Assembly (NCBI GenBank): GCA_016124235.1
Contig: WGOC01000026.1
Location: forward strand, 1-64,000
DNA length: 64,000 bases
Source: a bacterium
Lineage (GTDB): Bacteria; Verrucomicrobiota; Verrucomicrobiia; Limisphaerales; RI-55
Reading direction: 5' to 3'
Made by a program: the position numbers and the translations under genes. The notes under the pieces were generated by a model. The model was not told the origin of the DNA, made no database searches, and saw only the letters and a list, made by a program, of their open reading frames with translations. Shown piece after piece: positions 60,925 to 64,000 of this stretch; within the stretch, counting starts at the first letter, position 1, and every line of letters starts with the position of its first letter.

Positions 60925-63900
60925 ATGAAAGCCCTGCTCGCGTCTGTCACCTTGCTATCTGCCTTTGGCCTGTCGTCGGCCAAAGATTTTCAGGTTCACC
61001 AGTTTAAGAAGACCAAACTGGACATCCATTTCTGGAGTGAGGGCGCCAACTTCGGCGACTTCAACAAGGACGGGAAAATGGATATCGTGTCGGGCCCCTA
61101 TTGGTACGAAGGTCCGGATTTCAGCAGACGCCACGAATACTACCCGGCCACGCGCACGTTTGAGCTGAAGGAACCCGATGGCAGCGTAAAGCAGATTCCC
61201 GGTTTTGAAGGCGCCCTTGGCCACAACAACACCTACTCGGATAACTTCTTTGCCTACTCGTACGACTTCAACGGCGACGGCTGGGACGACATTTTAATCA
61301 TTGGTTTTCCGGGCGAGTCGACCGATTGGTATGAGAATCCCCGCGGGCAGGAGGGCCATTGGAAAAAACACCGCGCGCTCGACGTCACGGACAATGAATC
61401 GCCGACGTTCACGGACATCACCGGCGACGGAAAACCGGAGATCGTTTGTTCTTCCAAAGGTGCCTACGGCTATGCGGTGCCGAACGCGGGCGATCCCAAC
61501 GCGCCCTTCACTTGGCATGCGATTTCGCCCAACAACGGTTACCAAAAATTCACTCACGGCATGGGGGTCGGTGATGTGAATGGCGATGGCCGGATGGACT
61601 TGCTGGAAAAGGACGGTTGGTGGGAACAGCCGGCCTCGCTTGCGGGCGATCCGGTGTGGGAATTTCACGCGTTCAAATTCAGCCCGGGTGGCGGTTCACA
61701 AATGTTTGCGTATGACGTGAACGGCGATGGCAAGAACGATGTGATCACCGCGCTGGCCGCGCACGGCTACGGTTTGTGCTGGTATGAGCAGATCAGCGAC
61801 AACGGCAAAATCGGATTCAAACCGCACGTCTTCATGAACGAGGAGCCTGGCGACAACAAGTACGGCGTCGTGTTCTCGCAGTTGCACGCGGTGGATCTGG
61901 TGGACATGGATGGTGATGGATTGAAGGACATCGTCACAGGCAAGCGCTTCTGGGCGCACGGCAATCACGGCGACGTCGACCCGAACGGCAAGGCGGTGAT
62001 CTATTGGTTCAAATTGGTCCGCGGCAAGGACGGCAGCGTCGATTGGGTGCCGCACTTGATCGACGACGATTCCGGCGTCGGCACGCAGGTCATCGCCAAG
62101 GACATCAATGGAGACGGGCTTCCCGAAATCGTGGTTGGCAACAAGAAGGGAACCTTCTTCCACGCGCACACGGTCAAAAACGTTTCGGAGGCGGCCTGGG
62201 AAGCGGCGCAACCAAAGCCTTACGTGAAGCCGAAGAACGCCTCGGCGCGCGGTGAATTGCCCACCGGCAATGGCGGGCGCGAGTTGAACCTCGGTTTTGA
62301 AAACGGCGATCTCCGGGATTGGGAAATTGAGGGCGATGCGTTTGAAGGGCAGCCCGTCCGGGGTGACACCGTCAAAGCTCGGCGCACCGACATGCAGAGC
62401 CGCCACGAAGGCCAATACTGGTTGGGCACATTTGAGGTGGGTGGGGATGACCTTACGGGCACGTTGACGTCGGTTGCATTTCCTGCGTCCAAACCGTGGG
62501 CCAGCTTTCTGATCGGCGGCGGTTCGTCGGCCAACACGCGGGTGGAACTCGTGGATGCCTCGACCAAGGAGCCGTTCTTCGTCGCCCACGGCACGGACAC
62601 CGAAGACATGCGGCCCGTGGTCGTGGATTTGAACAAGGAACTCGGCAAGGACATTTACATCCGCGTGATCGATCAACAAAAAGGCGGTTGGGGGCACATC
62701 AACTTCGACGATTTCCGTTTGTTTGCAGAACGCCCGAAGTACGACAACGAGATGAAACCGATCGAATACAACCGGCAGGAAGCGTTGCCGCCGGACGTCG
62801 TAAAGTATGCGGGCATCCCGGCGGAGAAGGCCGCCGAGGTGGCCGAGATGCAACCCGGTTTCAAGATGAAGGTTTTCGCCGCCGAGCCGGACATTCGTCA
62901 GCCGATCGCGTTTGGGCTCGATGACCGCGGCCGCGTGTGGGTGGCGGAAGGTTACTCGTATCCGGTCAAGCGGCCGAAGGGCGAAGGCAAGGATCGCATC
63001 CTCGTTTTTGAAGATGTCGACGGCGACGGCCATTTCGACAAGCGCACGGTCTTCATGGACCACCTGAACCTGGTCAGCGGTCTGGCGGTGGGTTACGGCG
63101 GCGTGTGGATCGGTGCCGCGCCCGACTTCATGTTTGTCCCAGTGACGGATTGGGATAACCCGAAGCCCGCCGGTGAACCGCAGGTATTGCTCGACGGATG
63201 GGATTTCACGCGCGACACGCACGAGTTGCTCAACACCTTTACCTGGGGGCCGGACGGTTGGCTCTACGGTTGTCACGGCGTGTTTTGTCCATCGTTCGTC
63301 GGCAAGCCGGGCACGCCGCGGGACGAGCGACAACGTGTCGACGCAGCCGTTTGGCGTTACCATCCCATCAAGCACAAGTTCGAGGTCTTCGCCGAAGGCA
63401 CGAGCAATCCGTGGGGCATTGATTTCAACCAATACGGCCAGTTCTTTCTCGAAGCCTGCGTGATTCCGCATTTTTGGAACATCATCGAAGGCGCGCGGTA
63501 CCAGCGGCAGGGCGGCCAGCACTACGCGATTTCGCAGGAAGAGAAGAGCCGGGTGCAAAAGTTTCTGCCCGCCAACGCGCCGCAGTATCTGAACCCGTTC
63601 ATTTACGACGACATCAAAACGCACGGCGACCACGTTCACTTCGTCGGCAACCAATGGAACGACAACGATCGCTCAAGCAGTGCGTCACTGGGCGGCGGCC
63701 ACGCCCATGCCGGGATGATGATTTACCTCGGCGGCAGCTGGCCGGAGAAATACGTCGGCAAGGCGTTCATGAACAACATCCACGGTCAGCGCATCAATAT
63801 GGACATTCCGGAGCGCGTTGGCTCGGGTTACGTCGGCCATCACGGTCACGACTTCATCAACTTCCAGGACAAGTGGTCGCAGATTTTGAATCTCCTCTAC

Positions 63901-64000
63901 GACCAGGATGGTTCGGTCTACATGATCGATTGGTATGATGCGAACCAGTGTCATCACACCCGCATCGATGGACACGACCGCAGCAACGGCCGCATTTTCA
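60925..64000 (+). CDS. PVC-type secreted dehydrogenase with FG-GAP front, 3' end cut off
   Basis: An open frame of 1025 codons runs to the window end from ATG at 60925, with a signal peptide (MKALLASVTLLSAFGLSSAK). Seven calcium-type repeats follow: DFNKDGKMDIV, DFNGDGWDDIL, DVNGDGRMDLL, DVNGDGKNDVI, DMDGDGLKDIV, DINGDGLPEIV, and later DVDGDGHFDKR. A galactose-binding-like beta domain comes next (about residues 440-600: LGFENGDLRDWEIEGDAFEG; VIDQQKGGWGHINFDDFRLF). A PVC membrane-bound dehydrogenase-type propeller starts near 640: QPIAFGLDDRGRVWVAEGYS, SGLAVGYGGVWIGAAPDFM, NTFTWGPDGWLYGCHGVF, DHVHFVGNQWNDNDRSSSAS. In complete relatives HEAT repeats and a heme-binding CxxCH module follow; they would lie past 64000. 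Confidence 0.92.
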   Translation, partial: MKALLASVTLLSAFGLSSAKDFQVHQFKKTKLDIHFWSEGANFGDFNKDGKMDIVSGPYWYEGPDFSRRHEYYPATRTFELKEPDGSVKQIPGFEGALGHNNTYSDNFFAYSYDFNGDGWDDILIIGFPGESTDWYENPRGQEGHWKKHRALDVTDNESPTFTDITGDGKPEIVCSSKGAYGYAVPNAGDPNAPFTWHAISPNNGYQKFTHGMGVGDVNGDGRMDLLEKDGWWEQPASLAGDPVWEFHAFKFSPGGGSQMFAYDVNGDGKNDVITALAAHGYGLCWYEQISDNGKIGFKPHVFMNEEPGDNKYGVVFSQLHAVDLVDMDGDGLKDIVTGKRFWAHGNHGDVDPNGKAVIYWFKLVRGKDGSVDWVPHLIDDDSGVGTQVIAKDINGDGLPEIVVGNKKGTFFHAHTVKNVSEAAWEAAQPKPYVKPKNASARGELPTGNGGRELNLGFENGDLRDWEIEGDAFEGQPVRGDTVKARRTDMQSRHEGQYWLGTFEVGGDDLTGTLTSVAFPASKPWASFLIGGGSSANTRVELVDASTKEPFFVAHGTDTEDMRPVVVDLNKELGKDIYIRVIDQQKGGWGHINFDDFRLFAERPKYDNEMKPIEYNRQEALPPDVVKYAGIPAEKAAEVAEMQPGFKMKVFAAEPDIRQPIAFGLDDRGRVWVAEGYSYPVKRPKGEGKDRILVFEDVDGDGHFDKRTVFMDHLNLVSGLAVGYGGVWIGAAPDFMFVPVTDWDNPKPAGEPQVLLDGWDFTRDTHELLNTFTWGPDGWLYGCHGVFCPSFVGKPGTPRDERQRVDAAVWRYHPIKHKFEVFAEGTSNPWGIDFNQYGQFFLEACVIPHFWNIIEGARYQRQGGQHYAISQEEKSRVQKFLPANAPQYLNPFIYDDIKTHGDHVHFVGNQWNDNDRSSSASLGGGHAHAGMMIYLGGSWPEKYVGKAFMNNIHGQRINMDIPERVGSGYVGHHGHDFINFQDKWSQILNLLYDQDGSVYMIDWYDANQCHHTRIDGHDRSNGRIF

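Noticed and set aside
61696-63654. Minus-strand frame of 652 codons
   Set aside because: It is antisense to the PVC-type dehydrogenase with calcium repeats, whose frame stays open to the window end. The shadow has no recognisable fold.
1-64000. CRISPR arrays, prophage or transposase genes
   Set aside because: No regularly spaced repeats, integrase, transposase or phage structural motifs were seen on either strand.

Overview
The window reads as chromosomal DNA of a soil- or sediment-type Verrucomicrobiota bacterium, most likely of the Limisphaerales/Pedosphaera group. This is inferred from gene content, not from a marker-gene search. Supporting content includes a planctomycete-type cytochrome c (PSCyt1) fused to a formylglycine-enzyme-like domain, a large PVC-type secreted dehydrogenase with an FG-GAP-rich front, a tiny cysteine-rich zinc-ribbon protein ending MSCSDFD, a DUF3738 protein, and many secreted FN3, FG-GAP and HEAT-repeat proteins. 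G+C is high throughout. I see no rRNA, tRNA, CRISPR array, insertion sequence or phage module.

Layout. 0-5 kb: end of a SnoaL-like gene, small secreted and lipoprotein genes, a NhaR-like LysR regulator divergent from a 74-aa ORF and a ribosome-hibernation-factor-like gene, then small membrane proteins. 5-8 kb: two genes (DUF481 outer-membrane barrel, DUF1254/DUF1214-type exported protein) that each need one frameshift to read through. 7.7-11 kb: a FixL/FixJ-like two-component module plus a stand-alone receiver. 11-15 kb: a decayed stretch, then three tandem HEAT-repeat paralogues with a 115-bp near-identical block at two of their 5' ends. 15-18.4 kb: a membrane-anchored GrpE-like protein, a zinc-ribbon protein and two FN3 paralogues. 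18.7-26.6 kb: sugar-acid dehydratase, KsgA, aminotransferase, UV endonuclease, DUF4832 protein, PurE and PurK. 26.7-31.8 kb: DabA/DabB inorganic-carbon transporter with a divergent LysR regulator. 32-43 kb: PSCyt-SUMF1, TM2 protein, chemoreceptor, rhodanese, DUF456, then an FG-GAP/ASPIC - HlyD - DUF4956 - VTC cluster. 43-50 kb: receiver-cyclase and a housekeeping series (DUF971, DUF167, DUF192, YkgJ, FtsK). 50-56 kb: MBL hydrolase, BKACE, and a sugar-decoration set (PglD-like, glycosyltransferase, DegT). 55-64 kb: UbiA, PQQ-like propeller with EF-hands, an unknown protein, thioredoxin-DUF3738, and the PVC dehydrogenase running off the end.

The most coherent functional unit is dabB-dabA-purK-purE on the minus strand (30795 down to 24929), with gaps of 4 and 8 bp and a 4-bp overlap. 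A bicarbonate/CO2 accumulation system sits directly ahead of PurK, an enzyme that consumes bicarbonate. The VTC-DUF4956-HlyD cluster (42616 down to 39996) is the second unit worth attention, as a possible bacterial membrane polyphosphate system. The two NhaR-like LysR regulators each face a divergent promoter carrying a 15-bp interrupted palindrome with 5-bp arms, which points to one regulatory logic used twice.
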